DNA of 9,269 nt from an uncultured Erysipelotrichaceae bacterium. Its GTDB lineage: Bacteria; Bacillota_I; Bacilli_A; Erysipelotrichales; Erysipelotrichaceae. Under the pieces are notes generated by a model that saw nothing but the letters and a program-made list of their open reading frames with translations, searched no databases and was not told the DNA's origin. The position numbers and the translations under genes are program-made. Numbering within the stretch: position 1 is the first letter of the stretch; every line of letters begins with the position of its first letter. Positions 1 to 5,613 of this stretch are shown piece by piece. Location: contig CALVCY010000001.1 in the NCBI GenBank assembly GCA_944326175.1, positions 1 to 9,269 of the forward strand, in the 5' to 3' direction.

Positions 1-127
1 GTTTCAAATTGACAAACTGCCCTGGAATAAAGTCCAGTGTCTGTTCATATGACAATTTCAATTCATAAATGGAATCCGTCAGGGCTTTATTTTGGATGAT
101 CGTGCCCATTGCACAGCAATTGTCCAT
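1..127 (-). CDS. pyrK: Dihydroorotate dehydrogenase electron transfer subunit PyrK-like, N-terminal part (runs off window)
   Basis: This reading frame was found by hand and is open from an ATG at 127 to the window edge, giving 42 complete codons. The visible protein starts MDNCCAMGTIIQNKALTDSI and ends in PGQFVNLK. That layout (a beta strand, a 'DSIYELKL' strand, then a P-G-Q-F-V motif) is typical of the FAD-binding start of PyrK and related ferredoxin-reductase-like subunits. PyrK carries FAD and a 2Fe-2S cluster and passes electrons from dihydroorotate dehydrogenase PyrD (type 1B) to NAD+. The start is supported by AAGGAGG at 135-141, 7 nt from the ATG. The upstream attenuator resembling PyrR-controlled leaders favours PyrK over other homologous subunits such as sulfide dehydrogenase/NfnA. 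The two adjacent cysteines near the N terminus are unexplained. Only the N terminus is visible, so the identity is probable and not certain. Confidence 0.65.
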   Translation of the reverse strand, partial: MDNCCAMGTIIQNKALTDSIYELKLSYEQTLDFIPGQFVNLK

Positions 128-143
128 ACCAACGCCTCCTTGA

Positions 144-257
144 TGATTGCGGTCACTCTTTTTAAAGAAAAAGGGTACTTTGAAGGTACCCTTTAAACAA
201 CACTATCGTATTTGACCTTACAGCACTCTCGGTGCCGTTTAAAGGTGACCGCAATCA
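144..257 (-). promoter_or_regulatory. PyrR-type transcription attenuator leader upstream of pyrK
   Basis: The leader can form alternative RNA structures on the minus strand. (a) A PyrR-binding-loop-like hairpin at 246-215: lower stem ACCTT (246-242) with AAGGT (219-215), an asymmetric UAA bulge (241-239), upper stem ACGGCAC (238-232) with GTGCTGT (226-220), and a CGAGA loop; CCGAGA at 232-227 fits the CNGNGA loop pattern known for PyrR sites. (b) An antiterminator of 14 pairs including two G-U, 245-232 with 203-190. (c) An intrinsic terminator at 194-164. Helix b shares bases with both a and c, so it excludes each of them, which is the logic of PyrR anti-antiterminator control by UMP/UTP. A further 13-bp inverted repeat (257-245 with 156-144) encloses the whole element and ends 2 nt before the Shine-Dalgarno sequence. 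A promoter must lie just upstream (about 258-300), but no convincing -35/-10 pair is visible there. The pairings are seen; PyrR as ligand is inferred. Confidence 0.72.
164..194 (-). terminator. Intrinsic terminator of the pyr leader attenuator
   Basis: On the minus strand AAAGGGTAC (194-186) and GTACCCTTT (178-170) form a perfect 9-bp stem with a 7-nt loop, followed by TTCTTT (169-164). The 5' arm overlaps the antiterminator arm (203-190), so this is probably a conditional terminator. Seen from the plus strand the stem is followed by AAAC and not by a T-run, so the polarity is towards pyrK. Confidence 0.75.
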
Positions 258-317
258 GTTTACTCTAAGTGTAAAGATTTTGCACGTTGAAATTCCAAAA
301 TGAGGTGGTAGCGTCCA

Positions 318-1004
318 TCAATAAATATAACTAAGTACGATGGATGGATCAGTAGTTGCACTGTAATTGTAAATAATGGATGCGACGTATTGACCATAAT
401 ATTTTACGATGATGGTACTATTCACTCCATTTGCATTATCCATGGCATTAATGGCTTTCCATGTATCGTTGATCATTTGAAAATCATAGATATCACTAAA
501 CGTATAATCCGTATCTGGATTACCGCTTAAGCCAGCTTTGACGAAATTGAGATATTCATCAGCGTTATTGACTAAACCTTCAGCACCTTCTATCACCAGA
601 TTTTCGATCCCAACCAAAACAGAACCATTGCCACTTGGATCAACCATCCCAAAATCATACGTGACCGCTTGTGATTCGATGGCTTCCTGAAAATTATCGA
701 TACCCTTACTTTCGGCACTGGTCGTGACCAATGCAGTCAACTGTTCATCCGATAAAGCCACGAAGTTTTCAGGAATTTCGATATTGATATTTAACGATTC
801 ATTCGCATAAAGATTCTCTTCGATGCTTCCTCTAGTAAACGAAAACTCCGTTTCGCTTTCCGTAGTATTTACTGGTGTTGATGATTCAACCACTGTCGAT
901 TCTAAGATCGGATCAGTTGATTGGGTTGTGAGCGACTTCGATCCATTACTCGAACAACCAGCAAGCATCAGAAAACTCACCAACAATCCAATACTCTGTT
1001 TCAT
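318..1004 (-). CDS. Putative lipoprotein of unknown function
   Basis: About 228 residues, probably exported and lipid-anchored to the outer face of the membrane. The N terminus has a short positive start, a hydrophobic stretch and a lipobox LAGC, with the acylated Cys at residue 17 when counted from the start chosen here. A Ser/Thr-rich linker of roughly 40 residues follows, then a compact soluble domain with no transmembrane segment and few positive charges. I do not recognise the domain; its alternating strands and final hydrophobic Tyr/Ile-rich strand only suggest a small alpha/beta fold. Two in-frame ATGs exist, at 1010 and 1004. The purine-rich GGGGG at 1017-1013 is only 2 nt from the first but 8 nt from the second, so 1004 is preferred. 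It follows the small membrane protein gene by 27 nt and is likely in the gdhA transcript. No terminator is evident between its stop and the pyr leader. Confidence 0.8.
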   Translation of the reverse strand: MKQSIGLLVSFLMLAGCSSNGSKSLTTQSTDPILESTVVESSTPVNTTESETEFSFTRGSIEENLYANESLNINIEIPENFVALSDEQLTALVTTSAESKGIDNFQEAIESQAVTYDFGMVDPSGNGSVLVGIENLVIEGAEGLVNNADEYLNFVKAGLSGNPDTDYTFSDIYDFQMINDTWKAINAMDNANGVNSTIIVKYYGQYVASIIYNYSATTDPSIVLSYIY

Positions 1005-1012
1005 ATTCATTT

Positions 1013-1020
1013 CCCCCTTT
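1013..1020 (-). promoter_or_regulatory. Ribosome binding site deciding the lipoprotein start
   Basis: AAAGGGGG on the minus strand stands 8 nt before the ATG at 1004 but only 2 nt before the ATG at 1010. Spacing therefore favours the second ATG and a protein two residues shorter than the longest frame. Confidence 0.55.
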
Positions 1021-1031
1021 TGGATCCAAAT

Positions 1032-1286
1032 TCAATCTCCAAACAATCCGTTATTTCCATTGGGTTTTGGATATTTGCGCCGATACACTTTGGTATATGT
1101 ATCGTTCAATCGCAAAAAACCGATCAGGATCAATGCGGTGGCAATGACATTGACCATGCGATTGCCAACCCCAAAGCCAAGTGAAACGATCCAACCGATC
1201 AGGCCGATCAGGATCCCACCAAGAGCCAACGAATCATAGGTATGCCAGCATTGTTTGATTTCAGCAAAGATATTGAGACGATGCAT
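1032..1286 (-). CDS. Small membrane protein with two predicted transmembrane helices, unknown function
   Basis: An 84-residue protein I cannot assign to a family. After a mildly amphipathic N terminus (residues 1-18) there are two hydrophobic stretches, about 19-41 (LALGGILIGLIGWIVSLGFG) and 44-60, joined by a very short GNR turn, then a basic, Pro/Asn/Gly-rich tail (KVYRRKYPKPNGNNG). The very short turn implies a helical hairpin with both termini on the same side; the positive tail suggests the cytoplasm. The frame is open further upstream to an ATG at 1319, but that start would overlap gdhA by 34 nt. The ATG at 1286 overlaps the gdhA stop by one base (TGATG), the usual arrangement for translational coupling, so I chose it. 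It lies between gdhA and a lipoprotein gene in an apparent operon. No function is claimed. Confidence 0.72.
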   Translation of the reverse strand: MHRLNIFAEIKQCWHTYDSLALGGILIGLIGWIVSLGFGVGNRMVNVIATALILIGFLRLNDTYTKVYRRKYPKPNGNNGLFGD

Positions 1287-2629
1287 CAATACTGACCCTG
1301 GGCGATCATGGTATCGCACACTTTTTTCATACCAGCCAAATTGGCGGCACTTTGATAATCATATGGATCTAAATGATATTGATCGATCATGGCTTGGCAT
1401 TGATCATAGATGGCATGCATGATGTCCCGGAGCTGATGATCAACCATATCAAATGGATCATGACGGAATGTGGCGTTTTGGTTCATTTCCAAAACACTGG
1501 TGGCCACACCACCCGCATTGGCGGCTTTGCCCGGTAAGTAGATGATATGGTTTTGCTTATAGATTTCAATGGCTTCATTGTTACTGGGCATATTGGCGCC
1601 TTCAGCGACCACCAATACTTCCTGTTTGACCAGATTCAACGCGCGTTTAGCATCGATCTCATTTTCTCTGGCACATGGTAAAACCACTTTCACATCTAGG
1701 GTCGGATCATCGTAGACACTGCCCTGTTTATACGTTCCATGACCAGCACGGTCGATATAATCCTTCAAGGAACCCCTTTCCTTTTCTTTGATGGTCCTTA
1801 CCAATTCAAGATCAAGATCTTCATCCACGATATATCCTTTGGAATCACTCATCGCAATCACGTGATAGCCCAGTTCCTTGGCTTTTTTCGCGGCATAAAT
1901 AGCGACATTGCCCGCTCCAGAAACCACAGTACGTAAACCATTGGTGGCAATACCAAAATGTTTCAATACTGTATCCGTAAAATAGACTAGACCATAACCA
2001 GTGGCTTCGGTTCGCACCAATGAGCCACCCATATCCAAGGGTTTACCGGTCAATACACCCATTTCACTGCGGCTGGTCAGTTTTTTATACGTTCCGTATA
2101 AGTAACCGATCTCTCGTGCACCGACCCCCATGTCACCGGCTGGTACATCTTGATATGGTCCGATATACTTGAACAATTCGCTCATGAACGATTGGCAAAA
2201 GCGGAATACTTCGCTATCGCTTTTACCTTTGGGATCAAAATCACTGCCACCTTTGGCACCACCAATAGGCAATGTAGTCAACGCATTCTTAAACGTCTGT
2301 TCGAACCCCAAAAACTTCAATACCCCTTCATTGACACTTGGATTAAATCGTAGACCTCCTTTATAGGGACCAATGGCATTGTTGAACTCGATGCGATACC
2401 CACGATTGACTTGGATATGACCCTGATCATCCATCCATGGGACTTTGAATGAAATGATGCGATCGGCTTCGATCAAACGCTCGGCAATATTATGGGCGGC
2501 ATACAGTCCACCATCTTCAAACAAGATCGATGTGGAAGCGAAGACTTCATCCACGGCTTGGATGAATTCTTTTTGATGGGGATAACGATGGTGCAAACCA
2601 TCTAAAACATGATCCAGATAAACAGACAT
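1286..2629 (-). CDS. gdhA: NADP-specific glutamate dehydrogenase
   Basis: A 447-residue cytoplasmic enzyme that interconverts 2-oxoglutarate plus ammonium and glutamate; the NADP form mainly assimilates ammonium. The length matches the bacterial hexameric family (about 445-450). The substrate domain shows GPYKGGLRFNPSVN (87-100, with Lys90), the catalytic-lysine motif PIGGAKGG (121-128, Lys126) and DVPAGDMGVG (161-170, Asp166). The cofactor domain shows GGSLVRTEATGYG (201-213), the Rossmann motif GAGNVA (238-243) and SDSKG (261-265), whose Ser/Lys after the second strand fits NADP preference. The start at 2629 has AAAGGA 9 nt upstream. A promoter with an overlapping 15-bp dyad lies just upstream. 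Downstream, the small membrane protein gene begins within the gdhA stop codon. No damage to the frame was seen. Confidence 0.96.
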   Translation of the reverse strand: MSVYLDHVLDGLHHRYPHQKEFIQAVDEVFASTSILFEDGGLYAAHNIAERLIEADRIISFKVPWMDDQGHIQVNRGYRIEFNNAIGPYKGGLRFNPSVNEGVLKFLGFEQTFKNALTTLPIGGAKGGSDFDPKGKSDSEVFRFCQSFMSELFKYIGPYQDVPAGDMGVGAREIGYLYGTYKKLTSRSEMGVLTGKPLDMGGSLVRTEATGYGLVYFTDTVLKHFGIATNGLRTVVSGAGNVAIYAAKKAKELGYHVIAMSDSKGYIVDEDLDLELVRTIKEKERGSLKDYIDRAGHGTYKQGSVYDDPTLDVKVVLPCARENEIDAKRALNLVKQEVLVVAEGANMPSNNEAIEIYKQNHIIYLPGKAANAGGVATSVLEMNQNATFRHDPFDMVDHQLRDIMHAIYDQCQAMIDQYHLDPYDYQSAANLAGMKKVCDTMIAQGQY

Positions 2630-2661
2630 GATGTGTTTTCCTTTCTGATGAATCTGCTTAT

Positions 2662-2690
2662 ATTTTATCAGATATGGTTAAACCATAAAT
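2662..2690 (-). promoter_or_regulatory. Candidate gdhA promoter
   Basis: On the minus strand TAAAAT (2667-2662) is a good -10 hexamer, 33 nt before the gdhA ATG. The -35 positions 16-17 nt upstream (TTTATG or ATTTAT) are poor matches, so the promoter may depend on an activator. The dyad at 2673-2687 covers the spacer and the -35 region. The -10 is seen; promoter activity is inferred. Confidence 0.4.
2673..2687. promoter_or_regulatory. 15-bp perfect dyad, candidate operator of gdhA
   Basis: TATGGTT-A-AACCATA is a perfect inverted repeat with 7-bp arms around one base, located between the -10 and -35 regions of the candidate gdhA promoter. Related half-sites (AACCAT or its complement) recur at 2702-2708, 2731-2737 and 2741-2746. 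The position suits a repressor or activator of gdhA, but the regulator is unknown. Confidence 0.4.
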
Positions 2691-2708
2691 ACACGGGTAC
2701 GAACCATG

Positions 2709-2761
2709 AAAAAAGACTTCCCTCTGTTTTCATGGTTTATACCATGATCAGGGAAGTCTTT
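2709..2761 (-). terminator. Intrinsic terminator of the HU gene
   Basis: A perfect 12-bp stem, AAAGACTTCCCT (2761-2750) with AGGGAAGTCTTT (2723-2712), is followed by T residues out to 2709, 13 nt after the HU stop codon. The 26-nt loop holds a nested 6-bp hairpin (CATGGT at 2746-2741 with ACCATG at 2736-2731). A second pairing, 2702-2712 with 2727-2737 (11 bp, AACCATGAAAA), would compete with the main stem. The T-run orientation matches termination of HU transcription before gdhA. Confidence 0.88.
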
Positions 2762-2774
2762 CGTGTAAAATCAA

Positions 2775-3056
2775 CTATTTAATAATGGATTTTAACGTTC
2801 TGCTAGCCTTGAATGTCGGAACACGGCTGGCAGCAATTTCAATGGTGGCACCGGTAGCCGGATTGACTCCCTTACGGGCAGCTCTCTCCTTGACTACAAA
2901 TTTGCCGAAACCGGCCACATCCACGGTGTTGCCTTCGGATAAGGAAGCACCGATGGTTTCGAATACGGATTCAACCACAGCGGTGACATCCTTTTTCGTG
3001 AAACCGGTCTTTTCGGAAACGGCATCCACTAAAGCTTTCTTGTTAACTGTTTCCAT
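2775..3056 (-). CDS. hup: DNA-binding protein HU
   Basis: A 93-residue nucleoid protein of the HU/IHF family that binds DNA without strong sequence preference as a dimer and bends and compacts it. The N-terminal helices (NKKALVDAVSEKTGFTKKDV, residues 5-24) form the dimer body. The core strand turn GFGKF (49-53) and the DNA-binding arm RKGVNPATG (61-69), with Pro66 equivalent to the proline that intercalates in the minor groove, are intact; the C-terminal helix is SRTLKSIIK. Length is typical (90-95). The start has AGGAGG 7 nt upstream. It is transcribed alone: it has a promoter at 3077-3105 and a terminator at 2709-2761. Unlike its neighbours it contains no GATC, perhaps because codon choice is tuned for high expression. 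HU versus IHF cannot be fully separated by eye, but a single HU copy is usual in Bacillota. Confidence 0.95.
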   Translation of the reverse strand: METVNKKALVDAVSEKTGFTKKDVTAVVESVFETIGASLSEGNTVDVAGFGKFVVKERAARKGVNPATGATIEIAASRVPTFKASRTLKSIIK

Positions 3057-3076
3057 TTTTATTCCTCCTGCACAAA

Positions 3077-3105
3077 ATAATAGGAAAACAAAATCGTTAA
3101 ATCAA
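3077..3105 (-). promoter_or_regulatory. Sigma-A-type promoter of the HU gene
   Basis: On the minus strand TTGATT (3105-3100) and TATTAT (3082-3077) are separated by exactly 17 nt. The predicted transcript starts about 7-10 nt further on and carries a short leader with AGGAGG before the HU ATG at 3056. It is in the short gap after the DHH phosphoesterase stop (3132). Confidence 0.75.
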
Positions 3106-3131
3106 CATAAAATTCAATGAATTTACGGATT

Positions 3132-4073
3132 TTAGCGCAAAATTGCCGCTTGTTTTAATTCTTCAACTATGCTTAGCACTTCGTTACGATCGATTGCACT
3201 GCATCCGCTGGCAGCCAAATGGCCGCCGCCATTGTGTCGGATCGCTACGGCATTGATATTGGCTTTATAGCTTCTTAGGGAAACTTTGAATCCTTGCGGA
3301 TTATCCGGATCGGGCGTGGCGATCATCCAAACCTCCACATCACGGATCCCTTTGAGTTCATTGACATAATCCCGTACATCTACCAGTTTCAAGCCATGTT
3401 GATCCAACAAAGACTGATCGATGATCGTATAAGCAACATGATCTTCAATGATCGCATATTGGCGGATCAAGGTGGCACCACGGAACGCATCGATACTGAC
3501 ACTGGTGGCATTTTTGAATAATTCCACGTGATCGATACCATAGCTCAAACAATCCGCATAAGCGTTGATGGTTTCAACCGAAGTATACCCGGCGGAAAAA
3601 GAAACGGTATCACTGATCAAGCCAAAAGCTAAAAGATAAGCGATCTTTTCATCCAATGGTTTACCCATTTCTTTAAACCTTCGCCATAAAAGTTGACAGG
3701 TGGCACCACAGGAATCATCCACATCCTGGATATGACCATAAGGAGTATTGTTGAGATGATGATCTACCTTGATGATGGTTTGATCATGGATCGGATAGGG
3801 AGTATCCAAACGTTCGATATTACCGCAATCCAACGCTAGGATCAAAGAAGATTCGAACGTGGTCTCATCCACCGTATCCATTGGTCCGACCAACCCATAC
3901 GGATCTTCATCCTGACCTAACGCATAAACCTTGCATTGGGGATAATATTTCTCAATATATGCTTTCAATGCAAATTGAGATCCGATCGCATCCCCGTCGG
4001 GATGCCCATGACGGAGAATGACCATTGAATCATACGATCCAATGGTCATCAACCATGTATTCGAATTACTCAT
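3132..4073 (-). CDS. nrnA: DHH/DHHA1 family phosphoesterase, NrnA-like (nanoRNase/pAp phosphatase)
   Basis: A 313-residue cytoplasmic metal-dependent phosphoesterase. NrnA proteins degrade 2-5 nt RNAs from the end and dephosphorylate 3'-phosphoadenosine 5'-phosphate. The metal-binding motifs appear in order: HGHPDGDAIG (22-31), LDCG (81-84), VDHH (103-106) and GLISDT (151-156); the C-terminal DHHA1 domain ends with the substrate motif HNGGGHLAASG (280-290). No GGDEF, PAS or membrane segment is present, so it is not GdpP-like. The frame is open to a GTG at 4100, but the ATG at 4073 forms an 8-nt overlap with the ackA stop (ATGAGTAA) and leaves about 21 residues before the first motif, as usual in the family; I chose it. 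Translation is probably coupled to ackA since only a weak GGA lies upstream. Paralogues with other substrates exist, so the exact activity is inferred. Confidence 0.88.
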   Translation of the reverse strand: MSNSNTWLMTIGSYDSMVILRHGHPDGDAIGSQFALKAYIEKYYPQCKVYALGQDEDPYGLVGPMDTVDETTFESSLILALDCGNIERLDTPYPIHDQTIIKVDHHLNNTPYGHIQDVDDSCGATCQLLWRRFKEMGKPLDEKIAYLLAFGLISDTVSFSAGYTSVETINAYADCLSYGIDHVELFKNATSVSIDAFRGATLIRQYAIIEDHVAYTIIDQSLLDQHGLKLVDVRDYVNELKGIRDVEVWMIATPDPDNPQGFKVSLRSYKANINAVAIRHNGGGHLAASGCSAIDRNEVLSIVEELKQAAILR

Positions 4074-5265
4074 GCAATCCAAGGATACGGTAGGTATCAC
4101 GCGCGATCATCAACTCTTCCAGTGTCGGAATAACATAAGCTGCGACTTTGGAATCATCGGTGGTGATCAAACGATCTTCACCACGCACGTTATTGCGGGC
4201 TGGATCACACTTGACACCCATGGTCGCACTCAAACGATCCAATACGGATTGACGCAAGGCGATATCGTTTTCACCTAAACCGGCAGTAAAGACGATGGCA
4301 TCGCAACCACCCATCTGGATGTAATATCCACCGATCATATTGATGACGCGATTGACATACAGATTCATCGTGCGGATCGCACGCTCATCCCCTTTTTCGA
4401 TCGCATCGGCAATGTCTCTGGCATCGCTGCTGATGCCAGATACCCCCAACATACCGCTTTTTTTATTCAATAAGGTATCCATTTCATCCGGTGTGCAGCC
4501 CAATTCTTTCATCATGTAGATCACCACGGAAGGATCGATGTCTCCACACCGTGTGCCCATCATGATGCCACCTAACGGGGTCAAGCCCATGGAAGTATTG
4601 ACACACTTGCCGTCATCCACAGCAGAAATGGATGCACCATTTCCCAAATGGCACGTAATGATCTTTAAATCCTTGATGTCTTTGCCCATCAATTCGGCAC
4701 AATGATGGGATACATAATCATGGCTGGTCCCATGTGCACCATAACGGCGCACTTTATGTTCGCTGTACCATTCATACGGTACCGGGAACAGATAGGAATC
4801 TTCATCCATGGTCTGATGGAATGCCGTATCAAAAACAAAAACGTGACCGATGGATGGCAATGCTTCCTTGAAAGCACGATAGCCGATCAGATGGGCTGGG
4901 TTGTGCAATGGGGCCAATGGTGCCAATTCAGCCACTTTAGCCACGACATCTTCATCCACTTCCACACTGCCGCTAAAGTATGGGCCACCTTGCACGATCC
5001 GGTGGCCGGCAGCAACGATTTCATTGAGATCTTCCACCACGTGCCATTTGATCAATGCATCCAATAGCAAATTGACGGCGACTTTATGGTCGGGGATCGG
5101 TAAGGTATCTTCGTGTTTGACACCATCCACTTTGATGGAGAAGGCCCCCATTTCCTGACCGATCCGCTCGGCGATCCCACTGGTCAGCACTTTTTCACTG
5201 GGCATGTCAAACAGCTGGAACTTCAGGCTTGAGGAACCGGCATTGACGGATATCACTTTACTCAT
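4066..5265 (-). CDS. ackA: Acetate kinase
   Basis: A 399-residue cytoplasmic enzyme of the ASKHA fold that transfers phosphate between acetyl phosphate and ADP, making ATP and acetate in fermentation or working in reverse to activate acetate. The N-terminal phosphate motif NAGSSSLKF (8-16), AGHRIVQGG (86-94; Arg89), FDTAFH (145-150; Asp146), YGAHGTSH (175-182; His178), HLGNGASI (206-213), GLTPLGGIMMGTRCGDIDP (227-245; Arg239) and the C-terminal TLEELMIAR (381-389; catalytic-site Glu) are all present. Length equals the family norm. AAGGAGG stands about 10 nt before the ATG. It follows ylxM by 27 nt and overlaps the DHH gene by 8 nt. There is no pta next to it, and its place after ftsY-ylxM is unusual. 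Confidence 0.97.
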   Translation of the reverse strand: MSKVISVNAGSSSLKFQLFDMPSEKVLTSGIAERIGQEMGAFSIKVDGVKHEDTLPIPDHKVAVNLLLDALIKWHVVEDLNEIVAAGHRIVQGGPYFSGSVEVDEDVVAKVAELAPLAPLHNPAHLIGYRAFKEALPSIGHVFVFDTAFHQTMDEDSYLFPVPYEWYSEHKVRRYGAHGTSHDYVSHHCAELMGKDIKDLKIITCHLGNGASISAVDDGKCVNTSMGLTPLGGIMMGTRCGDIDPSVVIYMMKELGCTPDEMDTLLNKKSGMLGVSGISSDARDIADAIEKGDERAIRTMNLYVNRVINMIGGYYIQMGGCDAIVFTAGLGENDIALRQSVLDRLSATMGVKCDPARNNVRGEDRLITTDDSKVAAYVIPTLEELMIARDTYRILGLHE

Positions 5266-5292
5266 TCTTTCTTATCCTCCTTGATCGAATAG

Positions 5293-5613
5293 TTATTCGT
5301 CGATATCTTCTAAGGCATGCACGCATGCCTCAATACGGGAATCATTATACGCCAATAGGCGCTTGTAGATGGCCGCTCTTTGGTTAAATTTAGCGGCAAG
5401 ATGGAGTTTGGATTCATAACGGATCAAACTTTGGTCGACTTTTCGCAATGTATCGAATACAGCGGCACGGCTGATGTTATGATTTTGGGCGATTTCAGCG
5501 ATGGAAAGATCATCATAATAATGGTCATAGGCCATTGTGGATTGCTTGATCGTTAGAAGTGGGGCATAAAAGCCAAGTAAGGTGGCTTTATCATTCACAT
5601 CAATAGACGTCAT
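5293..5613 (-). CDS. ylxM: YlxM-family helix-turn-helix protein (UPF0122), SRP-associated
   Basis: A 106-residue YlxM/UPF0122 protein. Its centre looks like a sigma-70 region 4-type helix-turn-helix (residues 37-63, SIAEIAQNHNISRAAVFDTL followed by RKVDQSL), preceded by the family stretch YAPLLTIKQSTMAYDHYYDDL and followed by a charged helix ending in Asp/Glu. Family members are encoded beside ftsY and ffh; studies in streptococci link YlxM to SRP and its GTPases. The longest frame begins at 5655 but overlaps ftsY heavily; the ATG at 5613 (MTSIDVNDK) overlaps the ftsY stop by 14 nt and fits family length, so it was chosen. There is no strong Shine-Dalgarno sequence, consistent with coupling to ftsY. 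The usual downstream ffh is absent here. Confidence 0.85.
   Translation of the reverse strand: MTSIDVNDKATLLGFYAPLLTIKQSTMAYDHYYDDLSIAEIAQNHNISRAAVFDTLRKVDQSLIRYESKLHLAAKFNQRAAIYKRLLAYNDSRIEACVHALEDIDE

Noticed and set aside
144..257. A new metabolite riboswitch class in the leader
   Set aside because: The bulged hairpin, antiterminator and terminator logic, together with pyrK, are more simply explained by PyrR-type attenuation; kept only as an alternative.
823..1239. Plus-strand open frame of 138 codons crossing the lipoprotein and small membrane protein genes
   Set aside because: It lies opposite two better-supported minus-strand genes, has no ribosome site and its protein has no coherent domain.
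1287..1319. Longer start for the small membrane protein (ATG at 1319)
   Set aside because: It would overlap gdhA by 34 nt; the ATG at 1286 in TGATG context is more likely.
3106..3125. Small AT-rich hairpin after the DHH gene stop as terminator
   Set aside because: Six weak pairs (AAATTC/GAATTT) and no T-run; too weak to call, so read-through into HU cannot be excluded.
4074..4100. GTG start for the DHH phosphoesterase at 4100
   Set aside because: The extra nine residues lie within the conserved ackA C terminus and add nothing typical of the family; ATG at 4073 fits better.
4702..5067. Plus-strand open frame of 121 codons inside ackA
   Set aside because: Antisense to the conserved acetate kinase core, with Cys/His/Trp-rich composition typical of shadow frames.
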